Assembly: GCF_000720115.1 (NCBI RefSeq)
Contig: NZ_JOIR01000058.1
Coordinates: 1-28,712 of the forward strand
Length of the DNA: 28,712 nt
Reading direction: 5' to 3'
Origin: Streptomyces sp. NRRL F-2580
GTDB lineage: Bacteria > Actinomycetota > Actinomycetes > Streptomycetales > Streptomycetaceae
The notes under the pieces are model-generated. The model was not told where the DNA came from. It saw only the letters and a program-made list of their open reading frames with translations, and made no database searches. Made by a program: the position numbers and the translations under genes. This document shows, in pieces, positions 1-7,147 of this stretch (positions are counted from its first letter, which is position 1; each line of letters begins with the position of its first letter).

Positions 1-1
1 G

Positions 2-79
2 GGCCTGGACTACATGAACGAGCGCTACGGCAGCCCCGTCGGCGCCTGGAACTTCTGGTCCGCCAACCACTGGTACTAA
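2..79 (+). CDS. C-terminal end of a transglycosylase-like secreted protein (partial)
   Basis: The window opens inside a gene whose last 25 codons are readable; the 5' part lies outside. The tail contains Y-G-S-P-V-G-A-W followed by N-F-W-S-A-N-H-W-Y and a stop. That aromatic ending resembles the C-terminus of actinobacterial transglycosylase/aggregation-promoting-factor-like domains, in which a G-S-P-x-x-A-W motif and a terminal W-Y are common. Those enzymes cut or bind peptidoglycan outside the cell. A strong hairpin follows 23 bases later, so this is the end of its transcription unit. The product call rests on a very short stretch and is tentative. Confidence 0.55.
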   Translation, partial: GLDYMNERYGSPVGAWNFWSANHWY

Positions 80-102
80 ACCAGCAGCACCCAGCAGACA
101 TA

Positions 103-143
103 CGAAGACGCCCAGCCGGAATCTTTCCGGCCGGGCGTCTTCG
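103..143 (+). terminator. Long-stem hairpin terminator
   Basis: An inverted repeat with arms CGAAGACGCCC and GGGCGTCTTCG, plus an inner CCGG/CCGG pairing, surrounds a loop containing ATCTTT. It sits 23 bases after the stop of the partial transglycosylase gene and 15 bases before the stop of the convergent DUF6188 gene. It could therefore end transcription from both sides. There is no long T-tract, which is usual for Streptomyces terminators. Confidence 0.85.
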
Positions 144-157
144 TGTCTCCAGAAACG

Positions 158-580
158 TCAACGAGACGCGGAGGGGGACCAGACGGCGAGGTCCCCGCCG
201 GGCAGCGAGACGAAGCGCCATCCTCCCGGTCCGCTGATCTGCCAGGCTTCGAAGGACGGGCCGGCCGGGCACGTCAGATGCGTGCCGCAGTCGAACACCA
301 TCCGCAGGGCGCCGGACTTGAACGCGACAGCGGAAAGCACCTTCGCCCCGAACAGTGGGAGAGCCGCAGCCACGTCGTGCGACTCCGGCGTCAGAGGCAG
401 GCCGGGGTTGGTGCGGAGCGATCCGGCCGAGAGCCGGGCTGGTGCTTCGAGCACGACCTCCCAACCTGCGCCGAGGGTGAGCGTCAGCCGGAAGTCGACA
501 CAGATCCTGGAGACACCCATGCCTCGGAGGTTCAGGATCCACCGGTCGTCGTGCTCGGACGGTTCTCTGCCAGTGCTCAT
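158..580 (-). CDS. Conserved actinobacterial protein, DUF6188-like
   Basis: A 140-aa protein, taking the ATG at 580 as start; longer in-frame starts exist up to 721 but the added residues look non-coding. The readable core I-C-V-D-F-R-L-T-L-T-L followed by an acidic stretch (W-E-V-V-L-E) and a C-terminal W-Q-I-S-G-P-G-G-W-R pattern matches small single-domain Streptomyces proteins I associate with DUF6188. There is no signal peptide, membrane segment or catalytic motif. Function is unknown. It is convergent with the upstream partial gene and divergent from the S37 peptidase at 701. Confidence 0.65.
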   Translation of the reverse strand: MSTGREPSEHDDRWILNLRGMGVSRICVDFRLTLTLGAGWEVVLEAPARLSAGSLRTNPGLPLTPESHDVAAALPLFGAKVLSAVAFKSGALRMVFDCGTHLTCPAGPSFEAWQISGPGGWRFVSLPGGDLAVWSPSASR

Positions 581-700
581 CACCGCACCATGATCCACTG
601 AACGACGGCCCGACCACACGGGTTGTCTCCCCCCACACGGGGGAGACGCCTTCCACGCTTGGGGGATCCGCTCTCCCAACGCGTCCGGTTGTCTTGGGGT

Positions 701-2035
701 ATGGAGAACACGACAAGACATCTGCTCGCTCTGCTACTGATGACCGTGCTGACGACCACCGGGCTGTCCGTGCCGGCGGTGGCGCAGCCCGTGGACGGCG
801 ACATCCGGGCCAGGATCGAGGCCGTCCCCGGAATGCGCGTGCTCGGCGAACGGCCCGCCGCCCCGGGCCAGGTCGTCCTCGACCTCAGCTACCGCCAGCC
901 CACGGACCATCGGCACGCCGACCAAGGTTCCTTCAACCAGCGGCTGACGCTGGTGCACAAGTCGACCCGGCGCCCCATGGTGCTCTACTCCAGCGGCTAC
1001 GACCTCGGACCGTCGCCGAACCGCCTGACCGAACCGACCGAGTTGCTGGACGCCAACCAGATCACCACCGAGCAGCGGTATTTCGGGACGTCCGGGCCTG
1101 AACACCCGGACTGGTCCAAGCTCACCATCTGGCAGGCGGCCAGTGACCACCATCGCCTCATCACCGCCCTCAAGAAGATCTATCGCGGCGCATGGATCTC
1201 CACCGGCGGCAGCAAAGGCGGGATGACCGCCGTCTATCACCGCCGCTTCTATCCAGAAGACGTGGCCGGTACGGTCGCCTACTCCGCCCCCAACAACACG
1301 GACGACCGGGACGACACCGCGTACGACGCGCGCCTCGAACAGGTCGGCACCACCGAGTGCCGCGCCGCGATCAAGTCCGCTCAGCGTGAGGCGCTGATAC
1401 GGCGCGCAGCGATGACAGAACGGTGCGCCCGGTGGGCCGAGAGCGAGAAGAAGACCTTCCAGACCATCGGCAGCGTGGACCGCGCGTTCGAACTCGCCGC
1501 GTTGCGCCTGCCGATGATGTTCTGGATGCATCAACCCACGGGCGGCTGCACATCGGTACCCCCCGAGACAACCACCGACGATGCCCTCTACGCCTGGGTC
1601 GCCCGGGTGACCCAACTGCCCGTATACACCGACCAGAACCTCGCGGCCTTCACGCCGTACTTCTACCAACTGGGCACCCAACTCGGGTACGCACAGTTCG
1701 TTGCTCCCCATCTGGACGGACTGCTGCGCTACCCGGGCATCCAGGAGGTGCGCACCTATGTGCCGCGGGACATCCCCCTGCGGTTCCAGCCCTCGGCCAT
1801 GGCGGACATCGACCGCTGGGTACGCCGCCACGGCAGCTCACTCATGTTCGTCAACGGCGAGAATGACATCGCAGTAGCCGAACCCTTCCGCCCGGGCAAC
1901 GGCACCTCCGACTCTTACTTCTTCGACGTGCCCGACGCCAACCACCACATCTCCATAGCCGGCCTGCGTCCGAACGAAGCCGACCAGGCGACCGCCGCGC
2001 TGCGCCGCTGGGCCGGCCGGCCGGCCGGGGGCTGA
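701..2035 (+). CDS. Secreted S37-family tripeptidyl aminopeptidase
   Basis: A 444-aa secreted serine peptidase that would release N-terminal tripeptides outside the cell. The ATG at 701 is chosen because it begins a clear signal peptide: charged start, hydrophobic run at residues 8-24, and A-V-A cleavage site near residue 28. The nucleophile elbow G-G-S-K-G-G-M-T places the catalytic serine at residue 171, inside the extended W-I-S-T-G-G-S-K-G-G context typical of peptidase family S37 (Streptomyces mycelial PS-10-type aminopeptidase). The upstream E-Q-R-Y-F and W-x-x-L-T-I-W-Q-A-A segments are also family hallmarks. The N-G-E-N-D-I and D-A-N-H-H-I-S segments supply the likely Asp and His. Length fits the family. 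It appears to be a single-gene unit. Confidence 0.88.
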   Translation: MENTTRHLLALLLMTVLTTTGLSVPAVAQPVDGDIRARIEAVPGMRVLGERPAAPGQVVLDLSYRQPTDHRHADQGSFNQRLTLVHKSTRRPMVLYSSGYDLGPSPNRLTEPTELLDANQITTEQRYFGTSGPEHPDWSKLTIWQAASDHHRLITALKKIYRGAWISTGGSKGGMTAVYHRRFYPEDVAGTVAYSAPNNTDDRDDTAYDARLEQVGTTECRAAIKSAQREALIRRAAMTERCARWAESEKKTFQTIGSVDRAFELAALRLPMMFWMHQPTGGCTSVPPETTTDDALYAWVARVTQLPVYTDQNLAAFTPYFYQLGTQLGYAQFVAPHLDGLLRYPGIQEVRTYVPRDIPLRFQPSAMADIDRWVRRHGSSLMFVNGENDIAVAEPFRPGNGTSDSYFFDVPDANHHISIAGLRPNEADQATAALRRWAGRPAGG

Positions 2036-2148
2036 GGTCCGCTAGCGTCACTGGTTCTGGCTTGGCTGACCAACCGAGATCGGCGAATTCATCGTTCCCG
2101 GCCGCGTGGGCTGGGGGCACAAGTGCCCAGCTGCCGGAACGCGGTCGG

Positions 2149-2889
2149 TCAACGGCCGAGTGTGACCGGGCTGAGTTCGGGAGGCAGTTGGCGTACGGCT
2201 GCCGCCACTGCCTCCGCCGCCGTGGCGAACTGGGCGCCGTCCTCGTCCGCGATGGACGCGGCGAGCACGTACTTGCCGACCCCCTGGGTCTCCAGAAGGG
2301 GACCCCCGACCGAGAGGCGCGGGCGCGTGGTGGTCGAGAAGCGCAGTGCCCAGTGGCTCGTGAACGGATACAGCCGCCGGAGCGCCGGTTCGGCGTACGC
2401 CCTCTCGATGAGGGCCTGGTACGCGGGCTGCCACGGGTACTCCAGCTCGTTCGCCTCGGTTCGCAGATGCCGCCACTCGCTTTCCGTCAGGAGTGCGGGG
2501 TCGAGGTCGGGCACGTCGAAGCGGCCGGTCTGCCGCACGAAGGGAGCTGCCTGGCAGATGTCGCTCAGGGCCACCCCGTCGTGCCATGCCCGCGCCGCCC
2601 GGGCGACCTGCGCCAGATCGTCCGTCGTGCCCTCGATGAGAACCATTTCGTCGAACGACGCGACGCCCCGGATCGACCACAGCCGCTTGTGGTGGTACGC
2701 ACTGACGCGCAGGGGCTCTCGGTACGGGAGCGTGCAGTCGACCGACGCGGCGAGCAGCGGATTGGCCTCCGGGCTCGTGAGGGGAACGGAGGCCAGACGG
2801 CCTTGAGCCACGGCTCGGAGCGCCGCGCCGAGGCTGCCGTGGGCCTCAACGTCGGGATACAGGGCGGCTGGATCGGGGTGTATGACCAC
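2149..2889 (-). CDS. DUF6193-family protein
   Basis: About 246 aa from the GTG at 2889. The frame stays open to 3033, but the first 48 residues of that version are arginine-rich and overlap the repeat-filled divergent promoter region, so I prefer the internal GTG; its ribosome binding site is poor and the start is uncertain. The body begins H-P-D-P-A-A-L-Y-P-D-V and continues with the alternating Trp/acidic pattern of the actinobacterial DUF6193 family, often labelled a natural product biosynthesis protein without a proven reaction. No signal peptide or catalytic motif is evident. It is transcribed away from the DUF4241 gene at 3027; such gene pairs often lie in accessory loci. Confidence 0.7.
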   Translation of the reverse strand: MVIHPDPAALYPDVEAHGSLGAALRAVAQGRLASVPLTSPEANPLLAASVDCTLPYREPLRVSAYHHKRLWSIRGVASFDEMVLIEGTTDDLAQVARAARAWHDGVALSDICQAAPFVRQTGRFDVPDLDPALLTESEWRHLRTEANELEYPWQPAYQALIERAYAEPALRRLYPFTSHWALRFSTTTRPRLSVGGPLLETQGVGKYVLAASIADEDGAQFATAAEAVAAAVRQLPPELSPVTLGR

Positions 2890-2910
2890 AACCCCTGATT
2901 GTGCCCGGTC

Positions 2911-2940
2911 TGCCGCGACGTGCCGCGACCTGCCGCGACG
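2911..2940. repeat. Three direct repeats of 10 bp in a divergent promoter region
   Basis: TGCCGCGACG, TGCCGCGACC and TGCCGCGACG stand end to end, followed after TGACG by a further partial copy TGCCGCG (2946-2952). The 10-bp period is close to one DNA turn. The block lies between the divergent DUF6193 (start near 2889) and DUF4241 (start 3027) genes, where a promoter or operator is expected. Confidence 0.75.
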
Positions 2941-3026
2941 TGACGTGCCGCGCGCGGGGGCACTGTCACCGGCCCCGCCTATCGTCTGGCTGGGCAGTTC
3001 GTTTACGGGAACGTGGGGTGCGTGGG

Positions 3027-3743
3027 ATGACAAGTGTGGGCGATCCGCAGCCGGCGGCCGGGCGGGAGGTCAGCGCCTACCTGGAGGCGCTCTTCGTGCC
3101 GGGGGCATGCCTCGGGGTACGTGCCGACGACCCGCTGACCTCCGTCACGGTGGCCGAGGTGGACGAGGTGACCACCATCCGAGTTCCCAGCGGTCGCCTG
3201 ATCGTGGACTCTCCGTGGTCCGAGGAGGCGGGGCGTGAGATCGCGGCCCGGATTCCCCCTGGCACGTACCGGGTGGAGGCGGCCTGGACGGAAGCCCCGT
3301 ACGAGCACGGCGGCGAGCAGTTCGACGGACGGGAGTGCGCCGCGACCCGGCTGCGCGTCAGCGACGACCCCGTGGTCGTCTGGGAGGCGGGCATCGGGGT
3401 GAACGACGACATCGGGGACGCGGAGGTCGCAGCCGCCGGGTTCCAATCCGACGGCGAGGCCACGGGGGCCATCGCCGACGTGGAGGCCTGGGAGGTACTG
3501 ACGGCGCCGTTCCACCGCTTCCGGCAGGCCGCGGCCTCATGGGGAGGATCCGGCGGGGACCGGGACACCGAGGACCTGTGCGACGGCTGGTTCGAGAAGA
3601 GCACCGACGACGACCTCAAGGCGGACCTCATCGCCTTCGACGTTGCTGAAGGATGGTCCCCGGTCTGGATCGGGCGAAGCCGGGTCGGCGCCGTGGCTTC
3701 AATCGTCGTGCCCGGCCAGATGGCCACGAGCCCCCTGGCCTGA
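3027..3743 (+). CDS. DUF4241-domain protein
   Basis: A 238-aa protein from the ATG at 3027; the frame is open upstream to 2901 but those codons run through the promoter repeats. The sequence has the acidic/aromatic layout of DUF4241 proteins: an early segment with I-R-V-P-S-G-R-L-I-V-D-S-P-W, then P-P-G-T-Y-R-V-E, a middle A-T-R-L-R-V-S-D-D-P-V-V-V-W-E, and a C-terminal segment ending V-A-S-I-V-V-P-G. Family function is unknown; some members lie beside immunity or SMI1/KNR4-type genes. It is divergent from the DUF6193 gene and followed 3 bases later by a strong hairpin. Confidence 0.7.
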   Translation: MTSVGDPQPAAGREVSAYLEALFVPGACLGVRADDPLTSVTVAEVDEVTTIRVPSGRLIVDSPWSEEAGREIAARIPPGTYRVEAAWTEAPYEHGGEQFDGRECAATRLRVSDDPVVVWEAGIGVNDDIGDAEVAAAGFQSDGEATGAIADVEAWEVLTAPFHRFRQAAASWGGSGGDRDTEDLCDGWFEKSTDDDLKADLIAFDVAEGWSPVWIGRSRVGAVASIVVPGQMATSPLA

Positions 3744-3745
3744 AC

Positions 3746-3776
3746 GCTGCGGCCGGCCCGCCCGGCCGGCCGCAGC
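3746..3776. terminator. Bidirectional hairpin terminator
   Basis: Perfect 13-bp arms GCTGCGGCCGGCC and GGCCGGCCGCAGC around a 5-base loop. The hairpin starts 3 bases after the DUF4241 stop and lies 60 bases beyond the end of the convergent regulator gene (minus strand, ends 3836). It could stop transcription from both directions. Confidence 0.85.
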
Positions 3777-3835
3777 GCCCGGTGCGGGCGGTCGAGCCGG
3801 TCCCGGCCGCAGAGGTTCCGGCAGACCGGGCGCAC

Positions 3836-4759
3836 TCAGCGCAGTACGGCCGCCAGCAGGTCCGTTCCCAGCGCCGTCAGATCGGGCAGGTTGAGGGTGT
3901 AGCGGACGTAGCGACCGTGCCGTCGGGCCGTGAGCAGGCCGGCCCGGCGCAGGACGGCGAGGTGGCGGGAAACCTCCGGGGGCGAGAGTTCCCAGGTGTG
4001 GGCCAGCTCGCCGGTGGTGTGCGGGCCGCGGGCCAGGGTGCGCAGCAGCCGCAGCCGTACGGGATGTGCGAGTGCCTCCAGCCGGAGTGTGACCGTCTCC
4101 AGCGGTACCGGCTCGGACGGACTCGGTTCGGCCACGGGGTACTGGACCACCGGCTGCCACCCGGGCGCGTGCACCGCCACCAGGTGCGGGCGGCCGAAGA
4201 CACTGGGGATGAAGGTGACCCCGGTGCCGTGGGCGGCGGTCGACTTGTCCTGCAACTTGTCCACGACGATGCAGTCGCCGTCCGGTGCCAGAGTGACCGC
4301 GCCGGAGACCGACGCGAGCGCCGCTTCGATGCCCTGGTGCCTCAACAGGTCGTTCTTCAGGCGCAGGTCGGTGGCGAGCTGCACGGCGACGCCGGCCCAG
4401 GCGGCGTCGAAGAAGGCCTCGGCACACTGTTCGAGGGTCTGGCGTACCCGAGCCCGCACGGCGGCCGGATCCGCGAGCAGCCGTTCCGCGAAGGCCTCCT
4501 GCCGCCCGCCGCGGGCTTGGGCCAGGTCGAGGGCCCGCTCCCGCGCCCTCGCGTCGGTGAGCGGCGATGGCGCTGACGACGGCGTCGACGGTGACGGGCC
4601 GGCGGAATGGAAGCGGCTGCTGCCGCACGTGGTGACGAGCGCGGCCGGAGCGGGTGAGGCTTTCGTCGACCGCGGGGAGTCGAGCCAGGACTGCAGGACG
4701 GAGGACGAGGAGGAGAACGGCGTACTGCGGCTGCTGACGACAACGACCTCGACCAGCAC
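3836..4759 (-). pseudogene. 5'-truncated ArsR-type winged-helix regulator (DUF5937-like)
   Basis: The C-terminal half is a clear ArsR-like winged helix: L-E-A-L-A-H-P-V-R-L-R-L-L-R-T-L, then T-G-E-L-A-H-T-W-E-L-S-P-P-E-V-S-R-H-L and the wing R-R-H-G-R-Y-V-R-Y. Before it lies a segment resembling the second half of DUF5937 (D-P-A-A-V-R-A-R-V, then T-F-I-P-S-V-F-G-R-P). The expected first ~100 residues of that family are missing. The open frame instead continues through a serine/proline-rich stretch (about 4560-4759) that looks like translation of unrelated DNA and runs up to a truncated ligase. I infer a gene that has lost its 5' end; whether it is translated from the ATG at 4759 is unknown. 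It would be a DNA-binding repressor if intact. Confidence 0.65.
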
Positions 4760-4794
4760 CCCGACCCGGCGCCTCGCGGACTGTCCAACAACGC

Positions 4795-5373
4795 ATGGTG
4801 CAGACCCGCCGCGGGGCGCTGGTTCAGGACCGGTGGCCGGACCTGGTGGCGGCCGCCGAGGCGCGGTTGCCGCACGGCCTGGTCCTCGATGGCGAACTGG
4901 TCGTCTGGGACACCGAGGCCGGCCGGTTGTCCTTCGAGGCGTTGCAGCGCCGGGTCGCCGCCCGCGCCCGCGGCGCCCGGGCCCTGGCCGCCCGGTGGCC
5001 TGCCTACTTCGTCGCCTTCGACCTCTTGCAGCAGGACGGCCAGGAGCTCCTCACCCCCCCGTACGCCGAGCGGCGCGCCCTGCTGGAAGGACTGTTCTCC
5101 GAGAATGCCCTGACCGCGCCGTGGACTCTCTGCCCGATGACGACGGACCTGGCCAAGGCGCGGGAGTGGCTGGAGTCCTGGCCGGACGTGTCCGGGGTGG
5201 AGGGGATCCTGGTCAAGCCCCTGAACGGCCGCTATCTGCCCGGGTACCGAGGGTGGACCAAGATCAGAAGGCGGGACACCACAGAGACGATCGTCGGCGC
5301 GATCACCGGCACCCTGACCCGCCCGCAGCTCCTCGTCCTCGGCCGCCACGACCAGAACGGCCGGCTGCGCGCC
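4795..5373 (+). pseudogene. Internal fragment of an ATP-dependent DNA ligase
   Basis: About 193 codons of a small actinobacterial ATP-dependent ligase. Visible nucleotidyltransferase motifs are L-D-G-E-L-V-V-W-D (residues 31-39 of the fragment, motif III), F-V-A-F-D-L-L, V-E-G-I-L-V-K-P (motif IV) and W-T-K-I-R-R-R-D (motif V). The fragment starts at Q-T-R-R-G, just after where the adenylated lysine motif K-x-D-G should be, so the catalytic lysine is lost. It stops in the D-x-x-G-R-L-R region, where an IS5-type transposase fragment begins on the other strand. The gene is therefore dead, cut at the 5' side by the regulator-ligase junction and at the 3' side by an insertion sequence. Confidence 0.85.
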
Positions 5374-5518
5374 GCCACTTCGTTCCGTTGTCGACCAGGT
5401 AGCGGACCGCGTCCAGCATCGCGCGGTGGCAGTACGCCTCCGGCTGCCCGCCCCGCCCCCGCAGCCAGCCCGGCACCGGCAACAGCGGCCGCACCATCGC
5501 CCACTCTGCATCGGACAT
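5374..5518 (-). mobile_element. IS5-family transposase fragment, N-terminal (copy 1)
   Basis: Reads M-S-D-A-E-W-A-M-V-R-P-L-L-P-V-P, then G-R-G-G-Q-P-E-A-Y-C-H-R and V-R-Y-L-V-D-N-G-T-K-W-R, the start of a Streptomyces IS5-type DDE transposase. It is cut immediately after T-K-W-R, where the ligase fragment starts, so the catalytic DDE domain is absent. The same frame is open upstream to about 5630 (including R-A-R-R-Y-P-T-D before the ATG), so the original start may be further right. A second, differently truncated copy lies at 15880-16136. Confidence 0.82.
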
Positions 5519-5885
5519 GTCCGTCGGGTAGCGGCGCGCACGGGCCCTGTGGTCGGCGGCGTTCCCGAACCGGTGAGCCAGGTAGTCACACGCGAGAGTG
5601 GCATAAGTGGACTCCGCCCACGCGATGCCCTAGAACTGCGTCAACAGGGCCTGCTGGAATGCTCGTTGGCGTAGACACCCTTCGAGCTACCAAGAGGCCC
5701 TGCTTTCATGCGCGGCGGCCACCGCACTCACCCGATCGAGACTTCCCCGCTGGGAGAACGACCAGCCTCGCTGAGCACTCAGGTCAGCCAGGCTCGGCAG
5801 ACAGCAACACGGCGGTCCCCATCCCCGTCCTCAGTGTCGGCAGTAGGGCCGCGGCTCGCGCCGCAGCTTCGTCCAGCATCGGGCC
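5519..5885. other. Non-coding or degraded stretch beside the IS remnant
   Basis: No convincing gene. The left part continues the transposase frame (see the IS5 entry). A segment near 5663-5683, CGTAGACACCCTTCGAG, resembles CGTAGGCACCCTCGACG near 16195 beside the second IS5 remnant, so both may be old flanks or ends of related elements. The remainder has lower GC than the neighbouring genes and no codon-like pattern. Confidence 0.4.
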
Positions 5886-6128
5886 TCAGTGCAGGGCGCC
5901 TTCGAAGAAGGACCCATCCGGGTCCTTCGCCTTGATCACGATGTGGTCGACGGCAGAGGACCCGGCACTGCAGACCGGCGTGAGTCGACCGCCCGACGCC
6001 GCGGCTGTCCGAGGACGGGGAGGCAATCCCCGCCGGAGCTCGTCGGCACCCGTCAACGGGTCAGTGGTCTCCGTGACGTAGCCGAGCTGCGCCCCGTCAC
6101 CCAGCGGGTTGAACGTCATGTTCGCCAT
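5886..6128 (-). CDS. Possible small protein, 80 aa, unrecognised
   Basis: An open frame from the ATG at 6128. It begins M-A-N-M-T-F-N-P-L-G-D-G and ends D-H-I-V-I-K-A-K-D-P-D-G-S-F-F-E-G-A-L-H. There is one cysteine (near residue 53), no signal peptide and no recognised domain. No clear ribosome binding site precedes the ATG. It lies downstream of the hairpin that closes the catalase-LodA unit, so it would need its own promoter. It could be a real small protein, a fragment of a larger gene or a chance frame; a precursor peptide role is conceivable but unsupported. Confidence 0.3.
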   Translation of the reverse strand: MANMTFNPLGDGAQLGYVTETTDPLTGADELRRGLPPRPRTAAASGGRLTPVCSAGSSAVDHIVIKAKDPDGSFFEGALH

Positions 6129-6210
6129 GTATGAGCTTGCGGTGTCTTTGAGCGGGCCGCGCCGACACCGACAGGGCCGCCGACGACGGCTGACCCCGGA
6201 TGGCCGGCGT

Positions 6211-6253
6211 CCCGTTCAGGCCGCCTCCGCAGCGTGGTGGCGGCCTGAACGGG
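6211..6253 (-). terminator. Hairpin terminator at the end of the catalase-LodA unit
   Basis: Perfect 15-bp arms CCCGTTCAGGCCGCC and GGCGGCCTGAACGGG with a 13-base loop. It lies 63 bases beyond the stop of the cysteine-rich gene, on the downstream side of the minus-strand unit. No T-tract follows. It marks the likely end of the transcript that begins near 15.6 kb. Confidence 0.8.
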
Positions 6254-6315
6254 CGTCACGTCGAGCGGTGCGGACCGGCCGGGGGTGCCCGCACGCCGTC
6301 CGGGGCCGAGGCGGC

Positions 6316-6801
6316 TCACTGTGACGGACCGCGATCGCCGCCGGCACTTGGGCCCGGCGGCGGATCGGTCTCGTTCACGATCCGTAGCATCTCCGACGAT
6401 GGCCGGTGCTGCTCCGTGACGATCTGCGGGCAACGCCGGCAGAGCGAGGGCCCTTCCTGGTGGAACCAGCGGCACTGGGCACGGATCGGACACCTCGGCA
6501 GCTCGTCGACCACCTCGTCCAGCAGCACGGCGCTGCGGGAGGCGATCTGACATGCCGATTTCTTGAAGTGGGCGCAGCCCGACGTCCGGCAGGGTGCCGC
6601 GACGCGGAAGACCTCGCCGGATGACGCGGGCCGGGCGAGTTCGGTGATCTCAAGGGTGACGGGCATCGCGTGCGCGGTCGGGGTGACCCGCGGTGCGCCG
6701 GGCGTGCCCGCCACGACTCCGATCAGGACCGCCCCGGCCGCATCGGCCGGCGCGCTGGGGCAGAGCAGCTCCGCGCCGTCGTCGGCCTGGTCCTGCGGCA
6801 T
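6316..6801 (-). CDS. Cysteine-rich small protein, possible metal or Fe-S binder
   Basis: A 161-aa protein starting at ATG 6801, 7 bases after the stop of the 72-aa gene, so translation is probably coupled; no separate ribosome binding site is obvious. It has eight cysteines. The last seven form two groups: C71-x4-C76-x7-C84 and C104-x5-C110-x10-C121-x2-C124, the second in the context C-P-I-R-x-x-C-R-W-F-H then C-x-x-C-P-Q-I-V-T. This layout suggests zinc or iron-sulfur sites, but it is not a classical ferredoxin pattern. The first 70 residues are Ala/Val/Pro-rich and the last 30 look disordered. It is the last gene of the catalase-LodA unit, so an electron-transfer or maturation role is possible. 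I do not recognise a named family. Confidence 0.75.
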   Translation of the reverse strand: MPQDQADDGAELLCPSAPADAAGAVLIGVVAGTPGAPRVTPTAHAMPVTLEITELARPASSGEVFRVAAPCRTSGCAHFKKSACQIASRSAVLLDEVVDELPRCPIRAQCRWFHQEGPSLCRRCPQIVTEQHRPSSEMLRIVNETDPPPGPSAGGDRGPSQ

Positions 6802-6808
6802 CGCGGGT

Positions 6809-7027
6809 CTACCGCGGAGTCTTGAGCGGCTGGACGTTCTCCACCGCGAGCTGTCCGTCGAAGCTCTGGGCCAGCGTCACCTCGAAGAGCTCCTCGGGGA
6901 AGAAGCCGGCGACGACGGGCCTGGAGATGTCGAACTCGCCCGAGGCCTGGCGGGCCGCGATCGCGATCGCGACACCCTGGGCCGCGGCCGCGGCTAGCTG
7001 CTTCGGTGAGATCTGCTTGGCGTTCAT
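6809..7027 (-). CDS. 72-aa small protein of the CTQ-oxidase unit
   Basis: Starts at ATG 7027 behind a perfect AGGAGA ribosome binding site (CACAGGAGAACCTC then ATG); an in-frame ATG at 7081 is less likely because it precedes that site. The N-terminal half is an Ala-rich helix (K-Q-L-A-A-A-A-A-Q-G-V-A-I-A-I-A-A-R-Q). The C-terminal half carries F-D-I-S-R-P-V-V-A-G-F-F-P-E-E-L-F and ends in K-T-P-R. There are no cysteines and no transmembrane or signal segment. It lies between the metalloprotease at 7148 and the cysteine-rich gene, with an inverted repeat in its leader. It could be a small subunit, a peptide substrate of the neighbouring protease, or a regulator. No family recognised. Confidence 0.72.
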   Translation of the reverse strand: MNAKQISPKQLAAAAAQGVAIAIAARQASGEFDISRPVVAGFFPEELFEVTLAQSFDGQLAVENVQPLKTPR

Positions 7028-7046
7028 GAGGTTCTCCTGTGTTGCC

Positions 7047-7070
7047 GTTACCACGGTTTGGTGGCGTAAC
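7047..7070 (-). promoter_or_regulatory. Imperfect inverted repeat in the leader of the 72-aa gene
   Basis: GTTACCAC and GTGGCGTAAC are complementary apart from a two-base bulge and enclose GGTTTG. The element lies just upstream of the AGGAGA ribosome binding site at about 7036-7041, within the 120-bp gap after the metalloprotease gene. It could be an RNA stem-loop that tunes expression or processing of the distal part of the transcript, or an operator. Confidence 0.4.
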
Positions 7071-7147
7071 AACGGTTGCACAGGGTGGCCGATGCTGCAT
7101 GATCTGTCACCTGTTGGAGTGGGAACGCCATGCCTCCGGCGGGTGGG

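Noticed and set aside
2115..2128. Hairpin GGGCAC-AA-GTGCCC between the S37 peptidase and DUF6193 genes as a terminator
   Set aside because: The stem is only 6 bp with a 2-base loop and no T-tract; too weak to call.
5886..6128. An RiPP precursor peptide for the radical SAM enzyme
   Set aside because: The 80-aa frame has one cysteine, no leader/core structure, no ribosome binding site, and lies almost 20 kb from the radical SAM gene. Listed only as a possible small protein.
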